Of a DNA stretch of 47,472 nt, positions 1-8,105 are shown piece by piece. The stretch comes from Promethearchaeota archaeon (GTDB taxonomy: Archaea > Asgardarchaeota > Lokiarchaeia > Sigynarchaeales > SOKP01), in assembly GCA_016839635.1 (NCBI GenBank), contig JAEOTV010000266.1, positions 1 through 47,472 of the forward strand, in the 5' to 3' direction. A program made the position numbers and the translations under genes. Below the pieces are notes generated by a model that saw only the letters and a program-made list of their open reading frames with translations, was not told the origin of the DNA and ran no database searches. Numbering within the stretch: position 1 is the stretch's first letter; the number at the start of each line of letters is the position of its first letter.

Positions 1-213
1 CCCGAATGGGGATTACGCCAATATAGAGGACCAATATGGGAAGTAATCAATGCTCTAAGTCTCAGTTTAGTGGGTTTAGATTTAGCAATGATGTTCCATC
101 CAGTAGCCGCAAAGCATGTTAAAGAGATTACCTCACAATTCTTCGCCGAAATTCCAAAGGTAGTAGAAGATAAAGGATATTATGATTGGGTTTCAGCGAA
201 TTTAAAACGTTAG
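1..213 (+). CDS. cdhD: C-terminal end of a probable CODH/ACS delta subunit (CdhD), 5'-truncated by the window edge
   Basis: The frame is open from base 1 to TAG at 211-213 and gives 70 residues starting PEWGLRQYRGPIWEV. The RGP(I/L)WE motif, followed by a hydrophobic helix and MMFHPVAAKHVKE, matches my memory of the C-terminus of archaeal acetyl-CoA decarbonylase/synthase delta subunits, the small corrinoid iron-sulfur partner of the Wood-Ljungdahl pathway. Only the tail is present, so the TIM-barrel body and any cofactor residues cannot be checked, and the gamma subunit or another corrinoid protein remains possible. Lokiarchaeota are known to carry this pathway, which fits. A weak echo of the last coding bases lies near 973-1007. 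Confidence 0.55.
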   Translation, partial: PEWGLRQYRGPIWEVINALSLSLVGLDLAMMFHPVAAKHVKEITSQFFAEIPKVVEDKGYYDWVSANLKR

Positions 214-284
214 AACTATATTTTATATCTAATTTTCTTTTTTTTAAAATAAATAATTATTGGTTTTGATTTAACATTTAATTT

Positions 285-491
285 TTATTTAGGCGGCTCT
301 GCGTCTGGACGAGATTCTGTAGCCGGTTTACCTTCTATACCCCAATGAGTCTTTGGAATTTCATGAACAATAACCTCTACTGCTTGAGCTGGAATACTCA
401 TATCGACAAAAACTTTAGTTATTCCAGATATTATTTGTTTAACTCTTTCTTCGGAAATTCCTTTCCACATATTTACATGAATAATTGGCAT
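285..491 (-). CDS. 4-oxalocrotonate tautomerase family protein
   Basis: This 68-residue protein begins MPIIHVNMWKGISEERVKQI. Removal of Met leaves Pro-1, the catalytic base of the tautomerase superfamily. The beta-alpha-beta pattern and the closing segment EIPKTHWGIEGKPA are typical of 4-OT-like enzymes, which are about 62 residues long and work as hexamers or trimers of dimers. The substrate cannot be inferred: family members isomerise 2-hydroxymuconate or act on unrelated keto-enol substrates. It is convergent with the corrinoid-protein tail upstream and has no obvious operon partner. Confidence 0.85.
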   Translation of the reverse strand: MPIIHVNMWKGISEERVKQIISGITKVFVDMSIPAQAVEVIVHEIPKTHWGIEGKPATESRPDAEPPK

Positions 492-696
492 ATTGCATAC
501 ACTTATTTCTTTTTTTATTATAGTGAAAAAATAATTACATTATTATATTTTTTTCTCTCACTAATGGTACGTCACAAGGAGCATTTTTCGAGAATTGATA
601 CGAAATAGTTCCCAGGTATATTTCTTTTATTTTAGAAGGGTATCCTTTGAATATTTCTAGAAGTAAAAAAAAATAGGATAAAATAATAGTTAAATT

Positions 697-810
697 TTAT
701 TTTGAATGATTTTTTTTTGCATGCGCCATTAATTTTTTCTTAGCTTTTTCTTCTGTTTTTCCTTCGAAAGTTTTACCACATTTTGAACATTTAACTTCAA
801 TCATAAACAT
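697..810 (-). CDS. small C2H2-type zinc-finger protein (37 aa)
   Basis: A short reading frame on the minus strand starts ATG at 808-810 (an internal ATG at 802-804 is an alternative) and ends TAA at 697-699. It encodes MFMIEVKCSKCGKTFEG followed by a lysine-rich helix and HAKKNH at the end. The arrangement C-x2-C-x18-H-x4-H is a single small zinc finger. The strongly basic helix suggests nucleic-acid binding, but this is inference. A GAGTTGAA stretch lies directly upstream of the start. Such mini zinc-finger proteins are common in archaea and often escape annotation. Confidence 0.7.
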   Translation of the reverse strand: MFMIEVKCSKCGKTFEGKTEEKAKKKLMAHAKKNHSK

Positions 811-1167
811 TTCAACTCATTTCTTTTTTTAATTTAATTATTTTACCATAAAAAATAGCAAATTTAAATGTATTTCTTCTGATTTTTATTAAAAATCGTT
901 TTAAAAGGAATAAATATAAAGTTGAATGAAATTTAAGTTTTTAAAGTATAAAGATTTCTGAGAATTCAAAGTTAATATGATTGGGCTTCAGTAAAGTTAA
1001 AATCTTATTTCTTGAATAATACATTAAAATTCAAAATATTTTGAATTAAATAAATATGAAATAAAATTAATTTTAATTAAAGGTATATTTAAATTCGAAA
1101 TAATGCTAATAAAATAAGGTAATTCTTTTTATTTTGAAGAGGACCTTGTGGAGTAAATTATCTAAGC
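811..1167. other. gene-free AT-rich stretch
   Basis: I see no convincing reading frame or RNA here. It should hold the promoters of the zinc-finger gene (minus strand) and the beta-helix membrane protein (plus strand). Bases 973-1007 resemble the end of the corrinoid-protein gene at 179-213 (shared core ATGATTGGG-TTCAG), possibly a decayed duplicate. Confidence 0.5.
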
Positions 1168-1842
1168 ATGCTAAATGATATAATATTTTATTCAGAACAA
1201 GGATTACAAAATTTAGCGCATGATCAAATTTGGAAGGGAAAAGGAACAGAAACTGATCCTTTTGTTATTGAGAATGCTAATATACTCGGACAAGCCTTTT
1301 TAATAAGGAATTCCTCTTTATATATTTCTTTTATAAACTGTAATTTTGATAATGCTCAATTTGAGACATGCAAAAATATAATGTTGAAGAATTGTACATT
1401 TGAGATATTATCTTTAAGTAAATCAAGGAAATTTGAAATTAACAATTGTTTCGTCACTGATTTAAAGTTATCAAGGACAAAAGAAACTAATTTAAAAAAA
1501 TCTGTGATTATTGATGTTTCTACTAAATTTAGAATCAAAAATATAATTTTTGAAGATTGTCAAATTAGTAATGAGTTTTTAAATTATATATTAAGAAAGC
1601 AGCTTAGTGGATTTTATTCAAAAATTAAAGAAATTATGGGATTTTATATAATAATTTTAATCTTATTTATTTTTTATAGGCTTCTTTGGACCCCTTATGA
1701 ACTAAATTACTCAGATATTAAAGGATTATTGCTAATTGCTGGTTTAATTATTGTATTACTGATAATATCAATTCTTTCTTCAATTTCCGAATATTTAATC
1801 AAGAAAAAGCTTCCCAAAATAATCGTTTCAGAAGAGAAATAA
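1168..1842 (+). CDS. right-handed beta-helix-like protein with two C-terminal membrane helices
   Basis: The 224-residue product opens with GKGTETDPFVIENANI, a G-(T/N)-G-T-x-x-D-P-(F/Y)-V-I pattern seen at the start of parallel beta-helix (NosD/PbH1-like) repeats. Short repeats of the type I-x-N-C-x-(F/V) follow through about residue 135 (FINCNF, LKNCTF, INNCFV, FEDCQI). Two hydrophobic helices lie near 155-175 and 185-205, with a basic tail KKKLPK. I see no signal peptide, so the beta-helix part may face the cytoplasm. The function is unknown; a small membrane-tethered scaffold is a reasonable guess. Confidence 0.7.
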   Translation: MLNDIIFYSEQGLQNLAHDQIWKGKGTETDPFVIENANILGQAFLIRNSSLYISFINCNFDNAQFETCKNIMLKNCTFEILSLSKSRKFEINNCFVTDLKLSRTKETNLKKSVIIDVSTKFRIKNIIFEDCQISNEFLNYILRKQLSGFYSKIKEIMGFYIIILILFIFYRLLWTPYELNYSDIKGLLLIAGLIIVLLIISILSSISEYLIKKKLPKIIVSEEK

Positions 1843-1858
1843 ATTTAGAATTCTGATA

Positions 1859-2182
1859 TTAATCGTTTTCTAGGCATTTCCATGAGTCAACAAGTAATTG
1901 GTACTCAAAATATTCATCATTTATTTTAGATCTTGGGTTTTTACGTTTACCTTCGGTTTTTATCAGTTTACCATGGATTTCAAGTTTTTCTTCACAAGAG
2001 ATTGAATCTTTGCTATATATTACAATCTGATAACCATCATCTAAATCGAAGTAATTCATATATGGATAGGAATCAATAAATGTGGTAAGATGTTGCCATA
2101 TTTCTTTAGCAATTTTTCCAATAATTTTAACAGCTTCTTCCACATTACCCTCAAAATCAGAATATTTAGTAATGTTAATCAT
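1859..2182 (-). CDS. hypothetical protein
   Basis: This is a 107-residue soluble protein, MINITKYSDFEGNVEEAVKI, with mixed alpha/beta composition and no family I recognise. It has an amphipathic helix near residues 14-35, a segment YFDLDDGYQIVIYS that looks like a beta hairpin, and two cysteines (about 43 from the start of the acidic stretch, and near the C-terminus). It is convergent with the beta-helix membrane protein and divergent from the methyltransferase, so it probably has its own promoter near 2190-2230. Confidence 0.55.
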   Translation of the reverse strand: MINITKYSDFEGNVEEAVKIIGKIAKEIWQHLTTFIDSYPYMNYFDLDDGYQIVIYSKDSISCEEKLEIHGKLIKTEGKRKNPRSKINDEYFEYQLLVDSWKCLEND

Positions 2183-2312
2183 AATTATGATAATTCTAAG
2201 AAATTTTAATTTATAAGATTTTAACGAGATATAAATATCAAAATCTTAAAAATCTAGATGATTGATTATTAAGTAATAGTATAATATTGGCATTTTAAAA
2301 AGGTAAACTCGT

Positions 2313-3104
2313 TTGGATGATAAAGATGTTGGGGATTATTGGGATAAAAATGCGGAAAATTGGGTAAAACTTGCAAGAATGGGTTACGATCGATGTAGAG
2401 ACCTAATTAATTCTCCTGCTTTTTTCAAAATGCTTCCTGATATTTCCAATTTAAATGGTTTAGATATTGGATGTGGAGAAGGATATAATACCCGAATAGC
2501 AGCTAAGAAAGGAGCAACTATGACTGCAATTGATATATCTGAAGTTTTTATAAAGTATGCCAAGGACGCTGAGCGGAGTGAACCTTTAGGGATTAAATAC
2601 CAAATTGCTAATGCCACTAAACTTCCATTTTCAGATAATCATTTTGATTTTGCCTTGGCAACAATGAGCATGATGGATATTGCAGATACAGATAAGGCAA
2701 TTACAGAAGTTTTTAGAGTAATAAAATTTGGAGGATTTTTTCAATTCTCTATTTCTCATCCTTGTTTTGCAATTTCTACCTCCAATTGGGTGACGAATGA
2801 AGATGGTAAGAGAATAGGTTTAATCGTAGGGAATTACTTTAAAAAATTAGAAGGTGAGATCGAAGAGTGGATCTTTGGTGCTGCCCCAAAAGAAATAACT
2901 AAAAAAATGAGAAAATTTAGAATCCCACGATTTACTCGGACACTTTCTGAATGGTTAAACTTGCTCATCGAAAAAGGTTTCATTTTAGAGGAGTTTTGTG
3001 AACCTTATCCTGATGATTCAACATTACAAAGGTTTCCAGAGGAACATGAGAGTCGAATAATTCCTTTCTTTTTGATAATTCGATGCCGAAAACCAAACGA
3101 ATAG
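2313..3104 (+). CDS. class I SAM-dependent methyltransferase
   Basis: The 263-residue protein starts at a TTG (2313) preceded by AGGT about eight bases upstream. Motif I is GLDIGCGEGYNTR near residues 50-62, followed by the acidic residue of motif II in MTAIDIS and by ATKLPFSDNHFDFALA (motif IV region), the normal layout of a Methyltransf_11-type Rossmann fold. The C-terminal part contains SHPCFAISTSNW and LSEWLNLLIEKGF, which resemble small-molecule methyltransferases acting on quinones or similar acceptors. The substrate cannot be read from sequence. It stands alone, convergent with the sulfur-relay pair. Confidence 0.85.
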   Translation: MDDKDVGDYWDKNAENWVKLARMGYDRCRDLINSPAFFKMLPDISNLNGLDIGCGEGYNTRIAAKKGATMTAIDISEVFIKYAKDAERSEPLGIKYQIANATKLPFSDNHFDFALATMSMMDIADTDKAITEVFRVIKFGGFFQFSISHPCFAISTSNWVTNEDGKRIGLIVGNYFKKLEGEIEEWIFGAAPKEITKKMRKFRIPRFTRTLSEWLNLLIEKGFILEEFCEPYPDDSTLQRFPEEHESRIIPFFLIIRCRKPNE

Positions 3105-3194
3105 TTATATGAATGAAAACTACAAATACCAGAATTTTGTGTTCTCATTAGGAGCAATCAAATGAAAAAAAAGAAAAAAAAATCTCAATAGCAT

Positions 3195-3422
3195 TTATGC
3201 TTTTTCGATTTTTAAGTAATAATTTTCTCCTTCTTTCTTGTATTCCAATATTTTATCTTCACGTTTATCTAAATATCGCTTAATATTTTCTCCTGCTTCT
3301 CCATAGTCACCAACAACCTCGAGAATTTCTCCGCTTTCCATTCCAAGCAATACTCTCTTAGTTTTAGCTACGGGCATTGGACACACAAGCCCAGAACAAT
3401 CCAATTTATGTGATTTTGTCAT
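3195..3422 (-). CDS. TusA-like sulfur carrier / sulfurtransferase
   Basis: This 75-residue protein has the TusA/SirA/YedF signature: LDCSGLVCPMPVAKTKR, with Cys14-Pro15-x-Pro17 as the active CPxP motif and an extra Cys9. The glycine-containing segment after EVVGDYGEAGENIKRYL continues the two-layer alpha/beta fold. TusA proteins accept persulfide sulfur on the conserved cysteine and hand it on, for example to 2-thiouridine or molybdopterin synthesis. It lies 24 bases downstream of the DsrE-like gene on the same strand, so the two are almost certainly co-transcribed and probably exchange sulfur. Confidence 0.88.
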   Translation of the reverse strand: MTKSHKLDCSGLVCPMPVAKTKRVLLGMESGEILEVVGDYGEAGENIKRYLDKREDKILEYKKEGENYYLKIEKA

Positions 3423-3446
3423 TTTAATCTAAACCATTAATCGTAA

Positions 3447-3806
3447 TTAACTGAAAATTATATTATCAGCTTCAACACACATTTCTAAAAAACCATTCAT
3501 CGAGGTTTTTTCAATTCCATCTATTAATTCTTCTTCAGACAAACCACGTGCTCTCATGCAGACACCGCAAGCTTTCACATTCGCACCTTCTGATATTACG
3601 TCTGACATCCACTTTCCAACATTATCATAAGTAGTTGGATCTTGATTTTTTTTTCCTACAAAGATTCCATCTTCAACAAGAAAAATATTTACTTTATGCT
3701 CATCTAGTAATGCAGTATAGGCGAATCTTAACATTGTATATGAGCGTTCATTGGTGTAAGCGCCTTCTCCAATGACTATAGTAAACGTCTTTATTTTCTC
3801 AGTCAT
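3447..3806 (-). CDS. DsrE/DsrF-like sulfur relay protein
   Basis: The 119-residue product has the DsrE-like fold pattern: an N-terminal strand FTIVIGEGAYT, a helix with AYTALLDEHKVNIFLVEDG, and the conserved C-terminal motif KACGVCMRARG with Cys80 and Cys83. DsrE/TusD-type proteins receive persulfide from TusA-type carriers, and a TusA homologue follows immediately. Cys80 is the probable sulfur-carrying residue. It is divergent from a LysR-type regulator gene, an arrangement typical of a regulator controlling its neighbour. Confidence 0.85.
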   Translation of the reverse strand: MTEKIKTFTIVIGEGAYTNERSYTMLRFAYTALLDEHKVNIFLVEDGIFVGKKNQDPTTYDNVGKWMSDVISEGANVKACGVCMRARGLSEEELIDGIEKTSMNGFLEMCVEADNIIFS

Positions 3807-3970
3807 AATTTTTTTCCCTAATAGTAAGATCGGTATTTTGTGTAATTACATTAACACTAGATAATTTATTAATTTTTTTGTAATATTCTATCAAAAATAT
3901 CGATAAATAAATATAGTCTAATTTACTTATATTTTAATTAGAAAACAAGGTTTATAAGGCGATTTAAAGT
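3807..3970. promoter_or_regulatory. divergent promoter region between the sulfur-relay operon and the LysR gene
   Basis: This 164-base AT-rich spacer separates divergent genes. It contains TATA-like runs (for example TTTATAAG at 3951-3958 and TATTTTAATTA at 3930-3940 on the plus strand). Control of the dsrE-tusA pair by the neighbouring LysR protein is inferred from the layout; I did not find a clear T-N11-A palindrome. Confidence 0.4.
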
Positions 3971-4870
3971 ATGCATATTGAATATTTAAGAAACTTTATT
4001 AATTTAACTCAATATAAAAGCTTCTCAAAATTAGCACGTGAACTTCCTATCTCACAAAGCACGTTATCGCATCAGATATCTCAATTAGAAAAAGATTTTG
4101 GTAAAGTTGTACTTATTGATAGAACTACTAAGAAGTTTGAGTTAACTAAAGCTGGTAAAATCTTACTTGAGCAAGCCCAAAAAATAATAGAAATTTACGA
4201 TAGATGTAGATTAGAACTCTCTAAATTTAGTGACCAACCAGAAGGAGTTATTACTATATCCGCCTCAACAATCCCTGGTTCTCATATTTTACCACGATAT
4301 ATAGCAGATTTTAGAAATAAAAATCCAAATATAAATTTCAAGATACTAATTAATAATTCCAAGAAATCTCTTGAATTCTTAAAAAATGAAATGGTTGATT
4401 TTGCTGGAATTGGCAGTTTTATGAATGATAATGAAGGAAATTTTGATTTCATTAAAATAGGAGAAGATGAGTTTAAGTTTATATGTTCACCTAACCATGA
4501 ATTATTAAAAAATGAAACGGATACTGTAAATTTTGATAATCTTATTAATTATCCCTTTGTACTGAGAGAAAAAGGCTCTGGAACGAGATATACGTTTGAA
4601 CAACAATTTCCAAGATATAAAGATTTGAATATTGAATTAGAAATAAATGATAATGACTCAATCATTTCCGCTGTTAGTGATTCTAACTACATTGGTATTA
4701 TGAGCGAGATGATGGCGGATAAAGCCGAATCAGCAGGATTAATTAAATCCTTAAAAATTAAAAATCATCCTGTTATTGCAAAACGCCCTCTTTACTTTGT
4801 GAAACTAAAACAAAAACAATTTAGTCAATTAAAAAAGAAATTTTGGGACAAATTAGAATCGAAGTTCTAA
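3971..4870 (+). CDS. LysR family transcriptional regulator
   Basis: The 299-residue protein begins with a classical LysR winged helix-turn-helix over residues 1-60 (LTQYKSFSKLARELPISQ, STLSHQISQLEKDFG, then LIDRTTKKFELTKAGK). The linker helix to about 90 and a two-lobed effector-binding domain follow (ITISASTIPGSHILPRYIADF, then LREKGSGTRYTFEQ). GSGTR is the phosphate/sulfate-binding-like loop often seen in CysB/CbbR-type members. LysR proteins are of bacterial type and scattered in archaea. The divergent sulfur-relay operon is the likely target, and the gene is likely also autoregulated. Confidence 0.9.
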   Translation: MHIEYLRNFINLTQYKSFSKLARELPISQSTLSHQISQLEKDFGKVVLIDRTTKKFELTKAGKILLEQAQKIIEIYDRCRLELSKFSDQPEGVITISASTIPGSHILPRYIADFRNKNPNINFKILINNSKKSLEFLKNEMVDFAGIGSFMNDNEGNFDFIKIGEDEFKFICSPNHELLKNETDTVNFDNLINYPFVLREKGSGTRYTFEQQFPRYKDLNIELEINDNDSIISAVSDSNYIGIMSEMMADKAESAGLIKSLKIKNHPVIAKRPLYFVKLKQKQFSQLKKKFWDKLESKF

Positions 4871-4902
4871 AAATTATAAAATAAAGAATAAAAAAGAAAG
4901 AT

Positions 4903-6309
4903 TTACTTTATCAAAACACCAGCTTGGTCGAAATTTAGAAAGGCACTAATCTTTTCTTTAAGTGGATAAATCCCTTCTTTAAAAAGTGTAACTAAAAAGA
5001 TTACGATAAATATAATTGAACCTAAGCCTGGAGCAAATCCACTTACAACATTTATGAAACTAGATGTAGGATCCCAAGAGAATAATGTATAAACCAATGA
5101 AAATCCAGCTATTAAAACTGAGACAAAAGAAATTATAGCTGCTGTTCTTTTACTGAGATTTAAATGTATTGGTCCAAGTTCGAGCCGGAAATATTTCGGT
5201 TGTACAATTATTGATAAGATTGTGTGACTAATCACCTTATCCTCAAATTCTATGTATACGTTTAAGAATCTTCTCTCACTCTCTTTCTTTTTCATTTTCT
5301 TTTTGGATTTTGTGGGCATAATTGAAAAAATCATGACTGGTGGATTTACCGCATCCTTTTTTACTTCAACCTTTCCAAATATTGGATGTACCTCAAAACC
5401 ATCGCCTTCAATTTTAAGGTCTAAAACAGGAGGTTCTTCTTTAGTAGTTACTATTGTAAATGTAGTTTCATAAACTGTTTTGCCCTCTTCATCAACAATC
5501 TTTAATTCCTTATGTGAAAAATATACATAAAATAAATAACTTCTTTGTTGCATCATAACTGAATAATATTGAAGCCCCATATTAATTTCATACACTTTTG
5601 GTTGAGGTTCTTCGGGAATAGCAACAGAAGGTTCAGGCATTGGTTTTAGCGGAGGAGAGACTGGGCCTGCTAATACATCTGCAGGTGGAGGGGGTGGTGC
5701 TGAGGGAGCAGTGGTTTTTGCTGGAGGTGCACCTGCTCCTGGAGGAGCGGAACTTGGTAATGGTCGCGACTTTTTTTTTGCTTTTGGGGTTTCTATCATC
5801 CTGCGAGATTCTTCCCTTTTCCTATCATCTCTTTTTAAGAGTTTTTCTTCTTCAAAAGCTTCTTCTTTATATTTTACATCATCGTCCATTGATGACAATA
5901 CTTCATAATCTTCATCATACATTTCTTCCTCTTCAAGTTCAAGAATTTCATTTTTCTGTTTTTCTTCAATTTTGTCTTTTGTTTCAAGCTTCCCCTTTTT
6001 TTTTTCCGGTGTTTGCTCTTTTTTTTCTGGTTTCTTTTTCTTCAATAATTTAAGATGTTTTAATTTCGTTGATTCAGGGATTTTGGTATTAGTAACAAAA
6101 TCTATGATATGCAGATTATTACGTGGTATTTGAATTTCTTTTAAGGATGCCAAGATATCATCTAAAATCTTACTAATCCTTGTGGATTTTTTATATGTCC
6201 CTACAAACATGAAATCTAAAATTTCTGCAGAGAAAACCTCAGTTTTCTTATCATAGAAGATTTTATTAGTCGGAATTTCAAGGCTAGAAATACTTTTTAA
6301 AGTTTCCAT
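4903..6309 (-). CDS. membrane protein with long charged and proline-rich linker (unknown function)
   Basis: The 468-residue protein has four visible parts. Residues 1-80 are a small folded N-terminal region (KIFYDKKTEVFSAEILDFMF). Residues about 80-180 are a lysine/glutamate-rich probable coiled coil. Residues about 180-240 are proline-rich, including five consecutive prolines in PPPPPADVLAGP. Residues about 240-375 are a beta-rich domain. Two hydrophobic helices lie near 385-410 and 420-445. The layout suggests a membrane-anchored protein with a cytosolic flexible arm. Poly-proline of this type is the sort of ligand bound by profilins and SH3-like domains, and Asgard archaea have profilins, but the connection is speculative. 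No family was recognised. Confidence 0.7.
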   Translation of the reverse strand: METLKSISSLEIPTNKIFYDKKTEVFSAEILDFMFVGTYKKSTRISKILDDILASLKEIQIPRNNLHIIDFVTNTKIPESTKLKHLKLLKKKKPEKKEQTPEKKKGKLETKDKIEEKQKNEILELEEEEMYDEDYEVLSSMDDDVKYKEEAFEEEKLLKRDDRKREESRRMIETPKAKKKSRPLPSSAPPGAGAPPAKTTAPSAPPPPPADVLAGPVSPPLKPMPEPSVAIPEEPQPKVYEINMGLQYYSVMMQQRSYLFYVYFSHKELKIVDEEGKTVYETTFTIVTTKEEPPVLDLKIEGDGFEVHPIFGKVEVKKDAVNPPVMIFSIMPTKSKKKMKKKESERRFLNVYIEFEDKVISHTILSIIVQPKYFRLELGPIHLNLSKRTAAIISFVSVLIAGFSLVYTLFSWDPTSSFINVVSGFAPGLGSIIFIVIFLVTLFKEGIYPLKEKISAFLNFDQAGVLIK

Positions 6310-6533
6310 ATTATATATAACCTTTTTTTATATAAATGACGTTTAATTTAAGTTTTAATAATTAAGAATTGACTTTTTATAAGTTCTTATAATGATATTA
6401 TACCTAATATAGTTATCAACTTATTTATATTGAAGTGGATTGGATTGTAGATTTTTAGTTATTTTTTCCTCATCATGTATTTAAGGTTTATTAAGATTCA
6501 AATATAATTACATATACGTATTAAAAAGAATTT

Positions 6534-8105
6534 GTGATGAATTTGGAAAGTAAATATATTTTAGCTCATGATTTAGGAACTTCTGGTAATAAAGCTGTCC
6601 TTTTTGATTTAAATTTAAATGTAATATCTCAAATCAAAGTAGACTATCCTTTAAATTATCCAAAATCGGGTTGGGCAGAACAAAATGCTAACGATTATTG
6701 GGAAGCTGTGAAAAATGCCACTGATATCTTGATTAATAAAATTAATATAGACAAAAATGAAATTATTGCCTTAGCGTTTGATTGCCAGATGAATTGTACT
6801 ATTCCGATAGATAGTAACGGCAACCCTTTAATGAATAGCATTAGTTGGTTAGATACACGAGCAGCACCATTAACACATATATTTTCGAAAGGGCTTATAA
6901 AAATATCAGGTTATGGATTAAAAAATATATTAATGTTTCTTAAAATCACAGGAGGTGCACCAGGATTTAATGGTAAAGATCCAATTTCTCATCTCTTATG
7001 GATAAAAGAAAACCAGCCAGAAATTTATGATAAAACCTTCAAATTTTTAAGCGTAAAGGATTTTATTATTTACAAATGTACCCAAAATGCTGTAACTTCA
7101 AGAGATTTGGGTAATACTTCTTGGATGATGGATAGTAATCTTGGTAAATTTGAATGGTCTGATAAAATTTTAAATAAATTTAGAATTGATAAAGAAAAGT
7201 TACCAGATATAAAAGAATCTACTGATATCGCAGGTGAATTAACAAATGCAGCTTTTAAAGAACTAAATTTGAAATCTGGAATTCCTGTTTTTGTAAGTTC
7301 TGGCGATTTAACTTCAGCAGCATTAGGTTCAGGCGGAATTTCAGAAAATAAAATGATAATATGTTTAGGAACAGCAGATTGGGTAGCAGCACACACTTCT
7401 AAAAGAGTTAAAGATCTCGCTCATTATACTGGTTGTATATGCTCTTCTCAAGGAAATTATTTATGCATTTCAAAACAAGAAACTGGTGCTAGCTGTTTAG
7501 ATTGGCTTATACAACAAATGTTTTTAACTGAGCTGGAAAAATATAAAGATAATCCTAATGAATTATACTTGCATTTAGATTCGCTTATTAAAAAAACTGA
7601 AGTTGGCTCAAAAAATCTTATTTTCACACCTTGGCTATTTGGAGAAAGAAGCCCAATTAACAATCCAGATGTTCGAGGGGGTTTCTATAATCTAAGTCTT
7701 GAGCATACTAGGGATCACATTTTGAGATCGGTGTATGAGGGAGTAGCTTACAATGTAAAATGGGCTTTAATATATTTAGAAAAGTTAGTGGGAAAATCGG
7801 ATGAGATTAATTGCATTGGAGGGGGAGCGAAATCAGACGTTTGGTGTCAAATTCTAGCAGATATACTAGAACGAAAAATTATTCAGATAGAGCAACCTGA
7901 ATTAGCTGCAGCTAAAGGCTCAGCGATTATTTCGTTGGTAGGTTTAGGAGTATTAAAAAAGTTCAATGATGCTATTCCACTGATTAAAATAAATAAAGTT
8001 TTTGTCCCTAATACAACCAACAAAAAGATTTATGATAAACTATTCAATGAATATAAGAATATCTATAAAAGAAATAAAGAAATGTTTAAGAAGCTAAATC
8101 TCTGA
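6534..8105 (+). CDS. xylB: FGGY-family carbohydrate kinase, probably xylulokinase
   Basis: The 523-residue length and motifs fit FGGY sugar kinases. The N-terminal phosphate-1 loop is AHDLGTSGNKAVLFD (residues 10-25), the sugar-binding signature is SWLDTRAAP near 103, and the C-terminal ATP-binding domain has GERSPINNPDVRGGFYNLSL and IGGGAKSDVWCQILADIL. The order is that of xylulokinase, which phosphorylates D-xylulose at O5; other pentulose or polyol kinases in the family cannot be excluded. Start GTG 6534 is followed directly by ATG 6537, either of which could be used. The stop overlaps the convergent gene downstream by 20 bases. Confidence 0.8.
   Translation: MMNLESKYILAHDLGTSGNKAVLFDLNLNVISQIKVDYPLNYPKSGWAEQNANDYWEAVKNATDILINKINIDKNEIIALAFDCQMNCTIPIDSNGNPLMNSISWLDTRAAPLTHIFSKGLIKISGYGLKNILMFLKITGGAPGFNGKDPISHLLWIKENQPEIYDKTFKFLSVKDFIIYKCTQNAVTSRDLGNTSWMMDSNLGKFEWSDKILNKFRIDKEKLPDIKESTDIAGELTNAAFKELNLKSGIPVFVSSGDLTSAALGSGGISENKMIICLGTADWVAAHTSKRVKDLAHYTGCICSSQGNYLCISKQETGASCLDWLIQQMFLTELEKYKDNPNELYLHLDSLIKKTEVGSKNLIFTPWLFGERSPINNPDVRGGFYNLSLEHTRDHILRSVYEGVAYNVKWALIYLEKLVGKSDEINCIGGGAKSDVWCQILADILERKIIQIEQPELAAAKGSAIISLVGLGVLKKFNDAIPLIKINKVFVPNTTNKKIYDKLFNEYKNIYKRNKEMFKKLNL

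Noticed and set aside
345..608. Open frame of 87 codons opposite the tautomerase gene
   Set aside because: It is largely the antisense of the tautomerase, with low-complexity Phe/Tyr/Lys composition and no recognisable domain.
5640..6053. Long plus-strand frames over the proline/lysine-rich region of the membrane protein
   Set aside because: They arise because the antisense of Lys/Glu/Pro-rich codons is free of stops; their composition (Leu/Phe/His runs) is not protein-like.
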